The notes beneath the pieces were generated by a model. The model was not told where the DNA came from and did not search any database. It saw only the letters and a program-made list of their open reading frames with translations. Below are positions 29,667 through 42,766 of a stretch of 64,000 nucleotides of DNA, piece by piece (positions within the stretch are counted from its first letter, which is position 1; every line of letters begins with the position of its first letter). A program made the position numbers and the translations under genes. The DNA is from Luteimonas marina. GTDB taxonomy: Bacteria; Pseudomonadota; Gammaproteobacteria; Xanthomonadales; Xanthomonadaceae. The DNA lies in assembly GCF_007859325.1 (NCBI RefSeq), contig NZ_VOHK01000001.1, positions 806,001-870,000 on the forward strand, written 5' to 3'.

Positions 29667-30497
29667 ATGTCCCGCCATGCCGCCACCGCCTTGCTGCTGC
29701 TCGCCGTCGCCTCCGGCCCTGCCCTCGCGGACCAGTGCCAACATTCCGCGCCGCGCAGCCTCGACCTCGATTTCTCCGGCGTGAAGTCGGTGATGTTCGA
29801 TGTCGGCCATCACGAACTGCGCGTCAACGCCGCAGCGGGCGCGACCGGCGCGGTCAAGGGCCGCGCCTGCGCCTCCGACGCCGATCGCCTCGACCGGCTC
29901 ACGCTGACGCAGGAGCGTCGCGGCGACAAGCTGGTCGTGCGCCTGGCGTCCGACAGCAGCTGGAGCGGACTCTCGTTCGGCGCCCGCTACGCCTATCTCG
30001 CGCTGGAGGCGAGCGTGCCCGACAGCGTGCTCGTGCAGGTCGACGTCGGCTCCGGTGACGCCTGGGTCACCGGCGCATCCTCGCTCAGCGCCGACGTCGG
30101 TTCGGGCGACGTCGAGGCGCGCCGCACCAGGGGCCTGGTGACCGCCAAGGTCGGCTCCGGCGACCTCAAGGTGGACGACGCCGGCGCACTGAACGTGCTG
30201 TCCATCGGCTCGGGCGACGTCGAGGCCGCGAACCTGCGCGGCGACGCCGAAGTCGGCAGCATCGGTTCGGGCGATTTCAACCTGGACCGGGCGACCGGCA
30301 GCGTGAAGATCGGCTCGATCGGCTCCGGCGATGCGGAGCTGTCCGGCATCGGCGGCAGCGTCACGGTGCGTTCGATCGGCTCCGGCGGGCTGGAGGCACG
30401 CGGCGTCGGCGGCGACCTGAGCGTGTCCTCGGTGGGCAGCGGCGACATCGACCACAGCGGCGTCAAGGGCCGGGTCGATCTTCCGCGCAAGCGCTGA
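29667..30497 (+). CDS. Exported DUF4097-like repeat protein with GSGD turns
   Basis: A 276-residue protein with a signal peptide (about residues 1-21, cleavage after ALA). From about residue 130 it is a run of eight short repeats, each with a [VI]GSGD or GSGG turn followed by four to six beta residues and a further glycine. This predicts a right-handed beta-solenoid as in DUF4097 adhesin-like proteins. No catalytic motif is visible. It is periplasmic or secreted. The function is unknown. The GSGD turns resemble metal-binding Gly/Asp repeats, but I cannot confirm calcium binding. Confidence 0.8.
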   Translation: MSRHAATALLLLAVASGPALADQCQHSAPRSLDLDFSGVKSVMFDVGHHELRVNAAAGATGAVKGRACASDADRLDRLTLTQERRGDKLVVRLASDSSWSGLSFGARYAYLALEASVPDSVLVQVDVGSGDAWVTGASSLSADVGSGDVEARRTRGLVTAKVGSGDLKVDDAGALNVLSIGSGDVEAANLRGDAEVGSIGSGDFNLDRATGSVKIGSIGSGDAELSGIGGSVTVRSIGSGGLEARGVGGDLSVSSVGSGDIDHSGVKGRVDLPRKR

Positions 30498-30565
30498 ACG
30501 AGGCCGGGGTGAGTGCTACCGGTACCGGCACGACACTCACCCGCTGTCCCCTCGGCCCATCCTGT

Positions 30566-30658
30566 CGTCATCCCGGCGAAAGCCGGGATCCATTTTTGCC
30601 GTTGCCGTTACCCTTTGAGCGAAAATCAAGATGGATCCCGGCTTTCGCCGGGATGACG
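30566..30658. mobile_element. Gene-less miniature GTCATCC element (class B)
   Basis: CGTCATCCCGGCGAAAGCCG...GATCCATTTTT on the left, and ATCAAGATGGATCCCGGC...GGGATGACG on the right. The interior of about 35 bases has no frame. It lies between the GSGD-protein gene and fumC. Confidence 0.85.
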
Positions 30659-30707
30659 GCATTGGTGGGATGACGACATCGTGGGACGACGACACCACGG
30701 GATGACG
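30650..30707. repeat. Short tandem array of GGGATGACG units
   Basis: GGGATGACG (once GGGACGACG) recurs at 30650, 30667, 30683 and 30699, a period of 16-17 bases. It extends the right end of the adjacent miniature element. Confidence 0.75.
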
Positions 30708-30744
30708 ACATTCCGATCCTCGACGCTGCAGGAACGGCGACGCC

Positions 30745-32181
<1,437 letters not shown>

Positions 32182-32261
32182 CGATCCTGGCTCCTTGGGG
32201 GAAATGACGGCTGGCAGGGTCGCTGGCGGATCACCACAGGATACGCGACGGGCACCGGCGC

Positions 32262-33680
<1,419 letters not shown>

Positions 33681-33684
33681 TCCG

Positions 33685-34623
33685 ATGCGCTGCCTGACCG
33701 CTGCCGCCTGCCTGCTGGTCCTCACCGCCTGCCAGCCAGCCGAGCCCGGATCCGCACCGACAGCCACGGCTCCCGACCACGCGCCTCCGGCACCTTCCGA
33801 ACCGGCCGACATCCCCGCCTGTCCGGCCGATGCCGACGTGATGGCCGGCTGGGACGAGCGCGCCCCGCCGCGGCGGGTATTCGGCAACACCTGGTATGTC
33901 GGCACCTGCGGCCTGACTGCGCTGCTGGTGACCTCGGACCAGGGCCACGTCCTGCTGGACGGCGCCACCGAGGCCGCCGCCACGTCGATCGAAGCCAACA
34001 TCCGCGCGCTCGGCTTCGATCCGGCGGACGTGGCCTACATCGTCAACTCGCACGAACACTTCGACCACGCCGCCGGCATCGCCGGCCTGCAGCGCGCGAC
34101 CGGTGCCCGGGTGCTGGTCCGCGTACCGGCCGTTCCCGTGCTGCTCAGCGGCAGGAGCGGGCGCAACGATCCGCAGATGCTTGAACTGACACCGTTCCCG
34201 CCGGTGGCCGAGGTCGACGTCATCGCCGACGGCGACACCGTGCAGGCCGGCCCGCTGACGCTGACCGCGCATGCCACGCCGGGACATGCCCCCGGCGGCA
34301 CCAGCTGGAGCTGGCAGTCATGCGAAGGCGAACGCTGCCTGGACATCGCCTACGTCGACAGCGTCAGCGCGATTTCCGACAAGGCGTACCGCTACCTCGA
34401 CCATCCCGCGACGGTGGATGCCTTCCGTGGCGCGCTAGATACCATCGCAGAGCTGCCGTGTGACGTGCTGATCACCCCGCACCCCCTGGCCAGCGACCTG
34501 TTTGCACGCATCGACGGCAAGGCGCCACTGCAGGATGCCGGAGCGTGCAGGCGCTACGCGGACACCGGCCGCGCCAACCTCGACAAGCGCCTGGCCCGCG
34601 AAAAGACCGGAGCCGCCCCGTGA
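33685..34623 (+). CDS. Subclass B3 metallo-beta-lactamase, putative lipoprotein
   Basis: A 312-residue protein. The signal peptide ends with a lipobox-like LTAC (Cys about residue 16), followed by a Pro/Ala-rich linker. All zinc ligands of a B3 enzyme are present: H123, H125, D127 and H128 in NSHEHFDH, H201 in TPGHAPGG, and H266 in LITPHPLA. B3 enzymes such as L1 hydrolyse most beta-lactams including carbapenems, so an intrinsic periplasmic, possibly outer-membrane-tethered, lactamase is expected. Other hydrolases share the fold, so activity is inferred. It starts four bases after purB and its stop overlaps the GTG of the next gene. No LysR/AmpR-type regulator is adjacent, so constitutive expression with purB is likely. 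Confidence 0.87.
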   Translation: MRCLTAAACLLVLTACQPAEPGSAPTATAPDHAPPAPSEPADIPACPADADVMAGWDERAPPRRVFGNTWYVGTCGLTALLVTSDQGHVLLDGATEAAATSIEANIRALGFDPADVAYIVNSHEHFDHAAGIAGLQRATGARVLVRVPAVPVLLSGRSGRNDPQMLELTPFPPVAEVDVIADGDTVQAGPLTLTAHATPGHAPGGTSWSWQSCEGERCLDIAYVDSVSAISDKAYRYLDHPATVDAFRGALDTIAELPCDVLITPHPLASDLFARIDGKAPLQDAGACRRYADTGRANLDKRLAREKTGAAP

Positions 34624-35801
34624 TCGAGCTCGATGCCCGCAAGCATTTCCCGCTCGGCATGCCGCCCGCGCGCTTCCTGCGCGACTACTGGCAGAAGCGC
34701 CCGCTGCTGGTCCGCGGCGCCTTCCCCGGCTTCGCCTCGCCGATCGAACCCGAGGACCTCGCCGGCCTGGCCTGCGAGGAGCTGGCGCTGTCGCGGCTGA
34801 TCCGGCACGACCGCGCGCGCGATGCCTGGCAGGTGCGCACCGGCCCGTTTCCCGAAGAACTGTTCCCGACGCTCGGCGAGCGCGACTGGACCCTGCTGGT
34901 GCAGGACGTCGACAAGTGGGACGCCGACGTTGCCGCGCTGCTCGCCGACTTCGACTTCCTGCCGCGCTGGCGGATCGACGACATCATGGTCAGCTTCGCC
35001 GCGACCGGCGGCTCGGTCGGCGCCCACGTCGACCAGTACGACGTGTTCCTGCTGCAGGCCAAGGGCCACCGCCGCTGGCAGATCGACGCCGGGGAGAATC
35101 CGCCGCTGGATTTCCGCGACGACGTCGAGCTCAAGCTGCTGCGCGAATTCACGCCGACCCACGACTGGGTGCTGGGCCCCGGCGACATGCTCTACCTGCC
35201 GCCCGGCGTGCCCCACCACGGCATCGCCGAGGACCCCTGCCTGACCTTCTCGGTCGGCATGCGCGCGCCCTCGGCCGCGGAGCTGATGGGCGACTACATC
35301 GACACGCTCGCATCCGAGGCCGACGAATCCCTGCGCTACGGCGACGCCGACCTCGCCCCGCCGAAGGATGCCAACGAGATCGACGCCGAAGCGATGCGCC
35401 GCGTGGTCGAGGCGCTGAACACGCTGCGCTTCAACGATCCCGACCGCCTCGGCGACTGGTTCGGCCGCTTCATCACCCAGTACCGCAGCGCCGGCGTGGT
35501 GGCGGGCGAAGGGGACGCGCGCTCGCGGATCGAGATCGAGTTCACGCTCGATCACGAAGGCGCCGTGCTGCAGCGGCACCCGTTCTCGCGCATGGCCTGG
35601 CGCCGCGCCGCGGACGGCGGGCGGCTGTACGTCTCCGGGCAGGACCATGCCCTGCCGGTGCGCGACGCGCGCCGCATCGCCGGCAGCGAACGCATCGACG
35701 GCGCCGCCTATGCCGCGCTGTCGCCGGCCGGCCGCGACGCGGTGCATGCCCTGCTGCTGGCCGGCCACTACCAGTGGCTGTCGGGCGACGACGGGGAATG
35801 A
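34620..35801 (+). CDS. roxA: JmjC-type ribosomal protein uL16 3-hydroxylase
   Basis: A 393-residue 2-oxoglutarate/Fe(II) oxygenase of the YcfD/RoxA family, which hydroxylates an arginine of ribosomal protein uL16 (EC 1.14.11.47). The cupin core holds H136 and D138 of the iron-binding HxD motif (GAHVDQYDVFLLQAKGHRRW) and the distal His of PPGVPHHG (H199 or H200). The start WQKRPLLVRGAFPG is typical. The start codon is GTG at 34620, overlapping the preceding stop (GTGA). No other start fits, since the family N-terminus begins here. ATGA overlap links it to the downstream GNAT gene. Confidence 0.9.
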   Translation: MIELDARKHFPLGMPPARFLRDYWQKRPLLVRGAFPGFASPIEPEDLAGLACEELALSRLIRHDRARDAWQVRTGPFPEELFPTLGERDWTLLVQDVDKWDADVAALLADFDFLPRWRIDDIMVSFAATGGSVGAHVDQYDVFLLQAKGHRRWQIDAGENPPLDFRDDVELKLLREFTPTHDWVLGPGDMLYLPPGVPHHGIAEDPCLTFSVGMRAPSAAELMGDYIDTLASEADESLRYGDADLAPPKDANEIDAEAMRRVVEALNTLRFNDPDRLGDWFGRFITQYRSAGVVAGEGDARSRIEIEFTLDHEGAVLQRHPFSRMAWRRAADGGRLYVSGQDHALPVRDARRIAGSERIDGAAYAALSPAGRDAVHALLLAGHYQWLSGDDGE

Positions 35802-36712
35802 GCGCACCCACCGGCCCGTTCCAGGTCGCGAGCGTCGACTACCGGGCCGCGTTCGACGCGCTGCGCGCAGTTCGCGACACCGTGTTCGTGCAGGAACAGC
35901 AGGTGCCGGTGGAACTGGAGATCGACGCGACCGACCCGCGCTGCCGGCACGTGCTGGCGCGCGACGGCGGCGGCCGCCCGATCGGCACCGCGCGCCTGGA
36001 CCCGGAGGGCAGGATCGGGCGCATGGCGGTGCTGCGCGACTGGCGCGCCCGCGGCGTCGGCAGCGCCCTGCTGCACGCGCTGCTGCGGGTCGCGCGCGAG
36101 GACGGGCTGGACCGCGTGTCCCTGCACGCGCAGGCGGGCGCGATCGAATTCTACCGGCGCCACGGTTTCTCCCCGCTCGGCGGGCGCTTCATGGAGGCAG
36201 GGATCGAGCACCAGGCAATGCAGCTGCAGTTCGACCGCCCGCTCGCGGTCGAGGACCGCGAGGCCGCGATCGCGACGACCACGGCGATCATCCTCGCCGC
36301 GCGGCGGCGGCTGTGGATCCACAGCCGCGAGCTGGACCCTGGCCTGTACGACCAGCCGGGGGTGATCGAGGCCTTGCGCCGCTTCGGCACCGCCGGCGTC
36401 GGCGGCGAGGCCCGCATCCTGCTCCACGACGCCACCGCCGCACAACGCGCCCATGCGCCGCTGATCGGGCTCGCACAGCGCCTGAGCAGCGTGTTCGCGT
36501 TCCGCGAGGTCGAGGATCCGGTGGACCGCGCCTGTCCGTCCGCCTTCATTGCCAACGACGCCGGCGGCTACTACTTCCGCGCGCTGGGCCATCGTTTCGA
36601 TGGCGAAACGCAGCGTGACGCCCGCGCACGCGCACGACAGCTTTGCGACAGCTTCGACCTGGCATGGGAACGCGCAAGACCCTGCAGCGAGCTGCGCGCG
36701 CTGGGCCTGTGA
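35798..36712 (+). CDS. GNAT N-acetyltransferase with C-terminal unknown domain
   Basis: A 304-residue two-domain protein. Residues 1-145 form a GNAT fold of the ElaA-like type (RAVRDTVFVQEQQVPVELEIDATD; the acetyl-CoA loop is RDWRARGVGSALL; then IEFYRRHGFSPLGGRF). Residues about 160-300 form a second domain with RRRLWIHSRELDPGLYD and a conserved SAFIANDAGGYYFRALGHRFDGE, seen in related proteins of this bacterial group without known function. It may act on a small-molecule or protein amine. It is the last gene of the purB unit, joined to roxA by ATGA. Confidence 0.85.
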   Translation: MSAPTGPFQVASVDYRAAFDALRAVRDTVFVQEQQVPVELEIDATDPRCRHVLARDGGGRPIGTARLDPEGRIGRMAVLRDWRARGVGSALLHALLRVAREDGLDRVSLHAQAGAIEFYRRHGFSPLGGRFMEAGIEHQAMQLQFDRPLAVEDREAAIATTTAIILAARRRLWIHSRELDPGLYDQPGVIEALRRFGTAGVGGEARILLHDATAAQRAHAPLIGLAQRLSSVFAFREVEDPVDRACPSAFIANDAGGYYFRALGHRFDGETQRDARARARQLCDSFDLAWERARPCSELRALGL

Positions 36713-36794
36713 GCCGTCGCATCGCGCCTGTCCCTTACCCGAACACGCGCGTCCCTTGGCCCAAAGCATGATGCATTGCGGCATGGGCAACGGC

Positions 36795-36849
36795 TATAAT
36801 GCGCCGCCTCTCATACGCGCTATCCCGCGGTCCGGAAATGCTTTCCGGA
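36795..36849 (+). promoter_or_regulatory. Promoter -10 and leader hairpin of the sucAB-lpd operon
   Basis: A consensus TATAAT (36795-36800) precedes sucA by about 90 bases. The leader contains a perfect TCCGGAAA, TGC, TTTCCGGA hairpin at 36831-36849, which could be a regulator site or an mRNA structure. Confidence 0.55.
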
Positions 36850-36889
36850 TCAGTCGTTTGCCTCCGCACCAGAGCCCGATACGCCAGAC

Positions 36890-39721
36890 GTGGACAGTCT
36901 CCTGAAGCAGTTTGCGCAGTCCTCCCAGCTCGGCGCCAACGCCGCCTACGTCGAGGACCTCTACGAGCAGTACCTCGTCTCTCCCGACAGCGTCGGGCCG
37001 AAATGGAAAGCCTGGTTCGACAGCTTCCAGGGCCGTGAAGCCGGCGACGTGCCGCATTCGCCGGTGATGGCGGCGGTGGCCGAGGCCGGCAGGCTCGCCG
37101 CGCGCGGCATCGCCACCGGCGGCAGCGGCGCCTCCGACGAGCGCGAGCGCAACGTCGGCCGCCTGATCACCGCCTACCGCTCGCGCGGCCATCTCGGCGC
37201 GAACCTCGACCCGCTGGCGCTGACCCCGCCGATGAACCCGCCGGACCTGGACCTCGCGTTCCACAGCCTGTCCGAGCGCGACCTCGACGGCGAGTTCAGC
37301 ACCGGCGGCGTCGCCGGCCAGCCGCGGATGAAGCTGCGCGACCTGCTCGCCCGGCTCAAGGCGACCTATACCGGCCCGATCGGCGCCGAGTTCATGCACA
37401 TCCCCGAGGTCGAACAGCGCCAGTGGCTGTACCAGCGCCTGGAAACCGCCGGTGGCGACTTCAACCTCAGCGCCGAGACCCGCCAGCGCGTGCTCGAGCG
37501 GCTCACCGCCGCCGAGGGCCTGGAGCGCTACCTGCACACCAAGTACGTCGGCCAGAAGCGCTTCTCGCTGGAAGGCGGCGATGCGCTGATCCCGCTGCTG
37601 GACACGGTGATCCGCCAGTCGGGGCTCGACAGGGTCAAGGACATCGTGATCGGCATGGCCCACCGCGGCCGCCTCAACGTGCTGGTCAACACCCTGGGCA
37701 AGAGCCCGCGCAAGCTGTTCGACGAGTTCGAGGGCAAGTTCGAGCACGACGAGCGCGCCCATGCCGGCGACGTGAAGTACCACATGGGCTTCTCCGCCGA
37801 CATCGCCACCCCGGGCGCGCCGGTGCACATCGCGCTGGCGTTCAACCCCTCGCACCTGGAGATCGTCGACCCGGTGGTCGCCGGCTCCGTGCGTTCGCGC
37901 CAGGAGCGCCGCGGCGACGAGGAGCGCGGCCGGGTGCTGCCGATCCTGATCCACGGCGACGCCGCCTTCGCCGGCCAGGGCGTGGTGATGGAGCTGTTCC
38001 AGATGTCGCAGGCGCGCGGCTTCGCCGTCGGCGGCACCGTGCACGTGGTGGTCAACAACCAGGTCGGCTTCACCACCAGCAACAAGGAAGACGCCCGCTC
38101 GACGCTGTACTGCACCGACGTGGCGAAGATGGTCGGCGCGCCGATCTTCCACGTCAACGGCGACGACCCGGAAGCGGTGGTGTTCGTGGCCAAGCTGGCC
38201 TACGACTTCCGCCAGCAGTTCAAGAAGGACGTGGTCATCGATCTGGTCTGCTACCGCCGCCACGGCCACAACGAGGCCGACGAGCCGGCGGCGACCCAGC
38301 CGGTGATGTACCAGACCATCCGCAAGCACCCGACCACGCGCGAGCTCTACGCCACACAGCTGGAGAAGGCCGGGGCGATCGCCGCCGACGCCGGCAAGGC
38401 GCTGGTGGACCAGTACCGCGACAAGCTCGACGCCGGCGAGGTCACCACCGACCTGTCCGGCTCCAAGCCCGAGGACTACGAGCTCACCATCGACTGGTCG
38501 AAGTACCTGTCCGGCTCGCTGTCCGACGCGGTCGACACCCGGGTCAAGCAGGCGACGCTCAAGCAGCTCGCCGAATCGATCAACACCATCCCCGCCGGCG
38601 TGCACCTGCACCCGCGCGTGGCCAAGATCTACGAAGACCGGCTGAAGATGACCGCCGGCGAGATCCCGGGCGACTGGGGCTTCGCCGAGAACCTCGCCTA
38701 CGCCACCCTGCTGGCCGAAGGCTACGGCCTGCGCCTGGTCGGCCAGGACGCCGGCCGCGGCACCTTCTTCCACCGCCACGCGATCCTCCACGACCAGAAG
38801 ACCGACAGCTACTACCTGCCGCTGCGCCAGCTGGTCGAGAGTCCCGAGCAGTGCACCATCATCGACTCGCTGCTGAGCGAGGAAGCGGTGATGGCCTTCG
38901 AGTACGGCTTCTCCACCACCGACCCGAACACGCTCGACATCTGGGAAGGCCAGTTCGGCGACTTCGCCAACGGCGCGCAGGTGGTGATCGACCAGTTCAT
39001 CGCCTCGGGCGAAGCCAAGTGGGGCCGCATCTCGGGGTTGACGCTGCTGCTGCCGCACGGCTACGAAGGCCAGGGCCCCGAGCACAGTTCCGCGCGCCTG
39101 GAGCGCTTCCTGCAGCTGTGCGCGCTGGAGAACATGCTGGTGTGCGTGCCCACCACGCCCGCGCAGTGCTTCCACATGCTGCGCCGGCAGATGAAGATGG
39201 CCACGCGCAAGCCGCTCATCGTGATGTCGCCCAAGTCGCTGCTGCGCCACAAGCTGGCCGTGTCGACGCTGGACGAACTGGCGAACGGCGAGTTCCAGCA
39301 GCTGATCCCGGACGCTTCCGCCGACCCGAAGAAGACCAGGCGCGTGGTCGCCTGCTCGGGCAAGGTCTACTACGACCTGCTGGAAGACCAGCACAAGCGC
39401 GGCGTGGACGACGTCGCCATCCTGCGCATCGAGCAGCTCTATCCGTTCCCGCGCGAACTGCTGGCCGCCGAACTGAAGAAGTACGCCAAGGCCACCGACT
39501 TCGTCTGGTGCCAGGAAGAGCCGCAGAACCAGGGCGCGTGGTACCAGATCAAGCACCACCTGCAGGCCTGCCTCGGCAAGGGCCAGTCCCTGAGTTACGC
39601 CGGCCGCAGCCGCTCGCCCTCGCCGGCGGTGGGCCACTTCGCCGACCACGTCGAGGAACAGCTGAAGCTGGTCGCCGACGCGCTGGTCAATCCGCCCGGC
39701 AACCCGTCCGTCGCCGAATAA
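36890..39721 (+). CDS. sucA: 2-Oxoglutarate dehydrogenase E1
   Basis: A 943-residue thiamine-diphosphate-dependent E1 (EC 1.2.4.2) that decarboxylates 2-oxoglutarate and transfers succinyl to the lipoyl group of E2. The N-terminal E2-binding tail (YVEDLYEQYLVSPDSVGPKWKAWFDS) is present, then DIVIGMAHRGRLNVLVN and the ThDP motif GDAAFAGQGVVMELFQMS. Later come GYGLRLVGQDAGRGTFFHRHA and LLLPHGYEGQGPEHSSARLERFLQL. Length matches E. coli SucA (933). The start is GTG at 36890, the only codon placing the conserved tail at the N-terminus. It is first in sucA-sucB-lpd. Confidence 0.97.
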   Translation: MDSLLKQFAQSSQLGANAAYVEDLYEQYLVSPDSVGPKWKAWFDSFQGREAGDVPHSPVMAAVAEAGRLAARGIATGGSGASDERERNVGRLITAYRSRGHLGANLDPLALTPPMNPPDLDLAFHSLSERDLDGEFSTGGVAGQPRMKLRDLLARLKATYTGPIGAEFMHIPEVEQRQWLYQRLETAGGDFNLSAETRQRVLERLTAAEGLERYLHTKYVGQKRFSLEGGDALIPLLDTVIRQSGLDRVKDIVIGMAHRGRLNVLVNTLGKSPRKLFDEFEGKFEHDERAHAGDVKYHMGFSADIATPGAPVHIALAFNPSHLEIVDPVVAGSVRSRQERRGDEERGRVLPILIHGDAAFAGQGVVMELFQMSQARGFAVGGTVHVVVNNQVGFTTSNKEDARSTLYCTDVAKMVGAPIFHVNGDDPEAVVFVAKLAYDFRQQFKKDVVIDLVCYRRHGHNEADEPAATQPVMYQTIRKHPTTRELYATQLEKAGAIAADAGKALVDQYRDKLDAGEVTTDLSGSKPEDYELTIDWSKYLSGSLSDAVDTRVKQATLKQLAESINTIPAGVHLHPRVAKIYEDRLKMTAGEIPGDWGFAENLAYATLLAEGYGLRLVGQDAGRGTFFHRHAILHDQKTDSYYLPLRQLVESPEQCTIIDSLLSEEAVMAFEYGFSTTDPNTLDIWEGQFGDFANGAQVVIDQFIASGEAKWGRISGLTLLLPHGYEGQGPEHSSARLERFLQLCALENMLVCVPTTPAQCFHMLRRQMKMATRKPLIVMSPKSLLRHKLAVSTLDELANGEFQQLIPDASADPKKTRRVVACSGKVYYDLLEDQHKRGVDDVAILRIEQLYPFPRELLAAELKKYAKATDFVWCQEEPQNQGAWYQIKHHLQACLGKGQSLSYAGRSRSPSPAVGHFADHVEEQLKLVADALVNPPGNPSVAE

Positions 39722-39757
39722 CACCGCCCCACCTACGCCTTTCAAGGACGCCACCCC

Positions 39758-40996
39758 ATGGCCACCGAAGTCAAAGTCCCGGTCCTTCCCGAATCCGTCT
39801 CCGACGCCACCATCGCCAGCTGGCACAAGAAGGCCGGCGACGCGGTCAAGCGCGACGAGAACCTCGTGGACCTGGAGACCGACAAGGTCGTGCTCGAAGT
39901 CCCCTCGCCGGTCGACGGCGTGCTCAGGGAGATCAAGTTCAAGGAAGGCGACACGGTGACCAGCCAGCAGCTGCTGGCGATCATCGAGGAAGGCGCCGCC
40001 GCCGAAGCCGCGCCCGCCGAGGCCAAGGCGTCGAAGGACGACAAGCCCGCCGCCGGCGCCGAGGAAGTGCAGGAAAAGAAGGACGCGGCCAAAGCCGAAG
40101 CCAAGGCGCCGGCCTCGACCAAGCCCGCCCCCGTGTCCGGCGGCACCGGCGAACTGCCACCTGGCGCGCGCTTCACCGCCGAGAAGGAAGGCATCGACCC
40201 GTCGAAGGTCGAAGGCACCGGCCGTCGCGGCGCGGTGACCAAGGAAGACCTGGTCAACTACGCCTCGGGCAAGACCGCCGGCGTCTCCGGCGGCGCGCGT
40301 CCTGAAGAGCGCGTGCCGATGACCCGCATCCGCAAGCGCATCGCCGAGCGCCTGATGCAGTCGAAGGAATCGATCGCGATGCTGACCTCGTTCAACGAGG
40401 TCAACCTCGGCAAGGTGATGGCGCTGCGCAAGGAACTGGGCGAACAGTTCCAGAAGGACACCGGCGTCAAGCTCGGCTTCATGAGCTTCTTCGCCAAGGC
40501 CGCGGCCAACGCGCTGCAGCGCTACCCGGTGGTCAACGCCTCGGTCGACGGCGAGGACATCATCTACCACGGCTACGCCGACATCTCGGTGGCGATCTCC
40601 ACCGACCGCGGCCTGGTCACGCCGGTGCTGCGCAACGTCGAGCGCATGTCCTTCGCCGAGGTCGAGAAGGGCATCGCCGACTTCGCGACCGCCGCGCGCG
40701 AGGGCGGCCTCAAGCTCGAGGACCTGCAGGGCGGCACCTTCACCATCACCAACGGCGGCACCTTCGGCTCGCTGTTCTCCACGCCGATCGTCAACCCGCC
40801 GCAGAGCGCCATCCTCGGCATGCACGCGATCAAGGAGCGCGCGATCGTCGAGAACGGCCAGGTCGTCGCCGCGCCGATGATGTACATCGCGATCAGCTAC
40901 GACCACCGCATCATCGACGGCAAGGACGCGGTGCTGTTCCTGGTCGACATCAAGAACCAGCTGGAAAACCCGGGCCGGATGGTTCTCGGGCTCTGA
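39758..40996 (+). CDS. sucB: Dihydrolipoyl succinyltransferase E2
   Basis: A 412-residue E2 (EC 2.3.1.61). The lipoyl domain (residues 1-75) carries K43 in [15 protein letters not shown] long Ala/Lys/Glu-rich linker (about 85-130) and the peripheral subunit-binding domain ([35 protein letters not shown]) follow. The catalytic domain ends with [17 protein letters not shown], where the His is catalytic. A ribosome site AAGGA precedes the ATG. It lies 36 bases after sucA. Confidence 0.97.
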   Translation: MATEVKVPVLPESVSDATIASWHKKAGDAVKRDENLVDLETDKVVLEVPSPVDGVLREIKFKEGDTVTSQQLLAIIEEGAAAEAAPAEAKASKDDKPAAGAEEVQEKKDAAKAEAKAPASTKPAPVSGGTGELPPGARFTAEKEGIDPSKVEGTGRRGAVTKEDLVNYASGKTAGVSGGARPEERVPMTRIRKRIAERLMQSKESIAMLTSFNEVNLGKVMALRKELGEQFQKDTGVKLGFMSFFAKAAANALQRYPVVNASVDGEDIIYHGYADISVAISTDRGLVTPVLRNVERMSFAEVEKGIADFATAAREGGLKLEDLQGGTFTITNGGTFGSLFSTPIVNPPQSAILGMHAIKERAIVENGQVVAAPMMYIAISYDHRIIDGKDAVLFLVDIKNQLENPGRMVLGL

Positions 40997-41003
40997 GGAA
41001 GCC

Positions 41004-41104
41004 GTGATTGGTGGATTCGTGATTGGTGATTCGAAAAAAGCGGATCGCATCACGGATCAGCGTTTTCGCTTCTTCCAATCACGAATCACGAATCACGAAT
41101 CACG
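41004..41104. repeat. GATTCGTGATTGG / AATCACG repeat between sucB and lpd
   Basis: GTGATTGGTGGATTCGTGAT faces CCAATCACG followed by three further AATCACG units at 41075-41104. The arms can pair to form a long imperfect hairpin in the intercistronic region, possibly adjusting lpd expression. Confidence 0.75.
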
Positions 41105-41107
41105 TGA

Positions 41108-42559
<1,452 letters not shown>

Positions 42560-42562
42560 GGC

Positions 42563-42594
42563 CGGGAATGGGGGATCGGGAACAGGGAATGGAA
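42563..42594. repeat. GGGAATGGGGGATCGGGAACAGGG purine-rich repeat
   Basis: A GGGAATGG/GGGATCGG/GGGAACAGG run just after the lpd stop, similar to low-complexity intergenic repeats that I associate with xanthomonads. No gene is seen. Confidence 0.5.
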
Positions 42595-42635
42595 ACGTCG
42601 GTTCCGCTTTGATCCCCATCGCTCTAGGTATGGGC

Positions 42636-42723
42636 CGTCATCCCGGCGAAAGCAGGGATCCAAATTGCCTTTTGCAGCAAGCCGAGAATATCAAGATGGA
42701 TCCCAGCTTTCGCTGGGATGACG
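42636..42723. mobile_element. Gene-less miniature GTCATCC element (class B)
   Basis: CGTCATCCCGGCGAAAGCAG...GATCCAAATTG on the left and TATCAAGATGGATCCCAGC...GGGATGACG on the right, 88 bases in all. It lies 44 bases upstream of the LOG-family gene. Confidence 0.85.
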
Positions 42724-42766
42724 CAGGTCGGCTTTTGCTTGCCGCATTCCCTTATTCTCCACTCCC

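Noticed and set aside
36794-41053. A 1419-codon minus-strand frame across sucA and sucB.
   Set aside because: Antisense shadow of two clear 2-oxoglutarate dehydrogenase genes.
41075-41104. Four AATCACG units considered as a possible CRISPR-like array.
   Set aside because: The units are seven bases with no spacers of constant length and no cas genes; this is a short tandem repeat.
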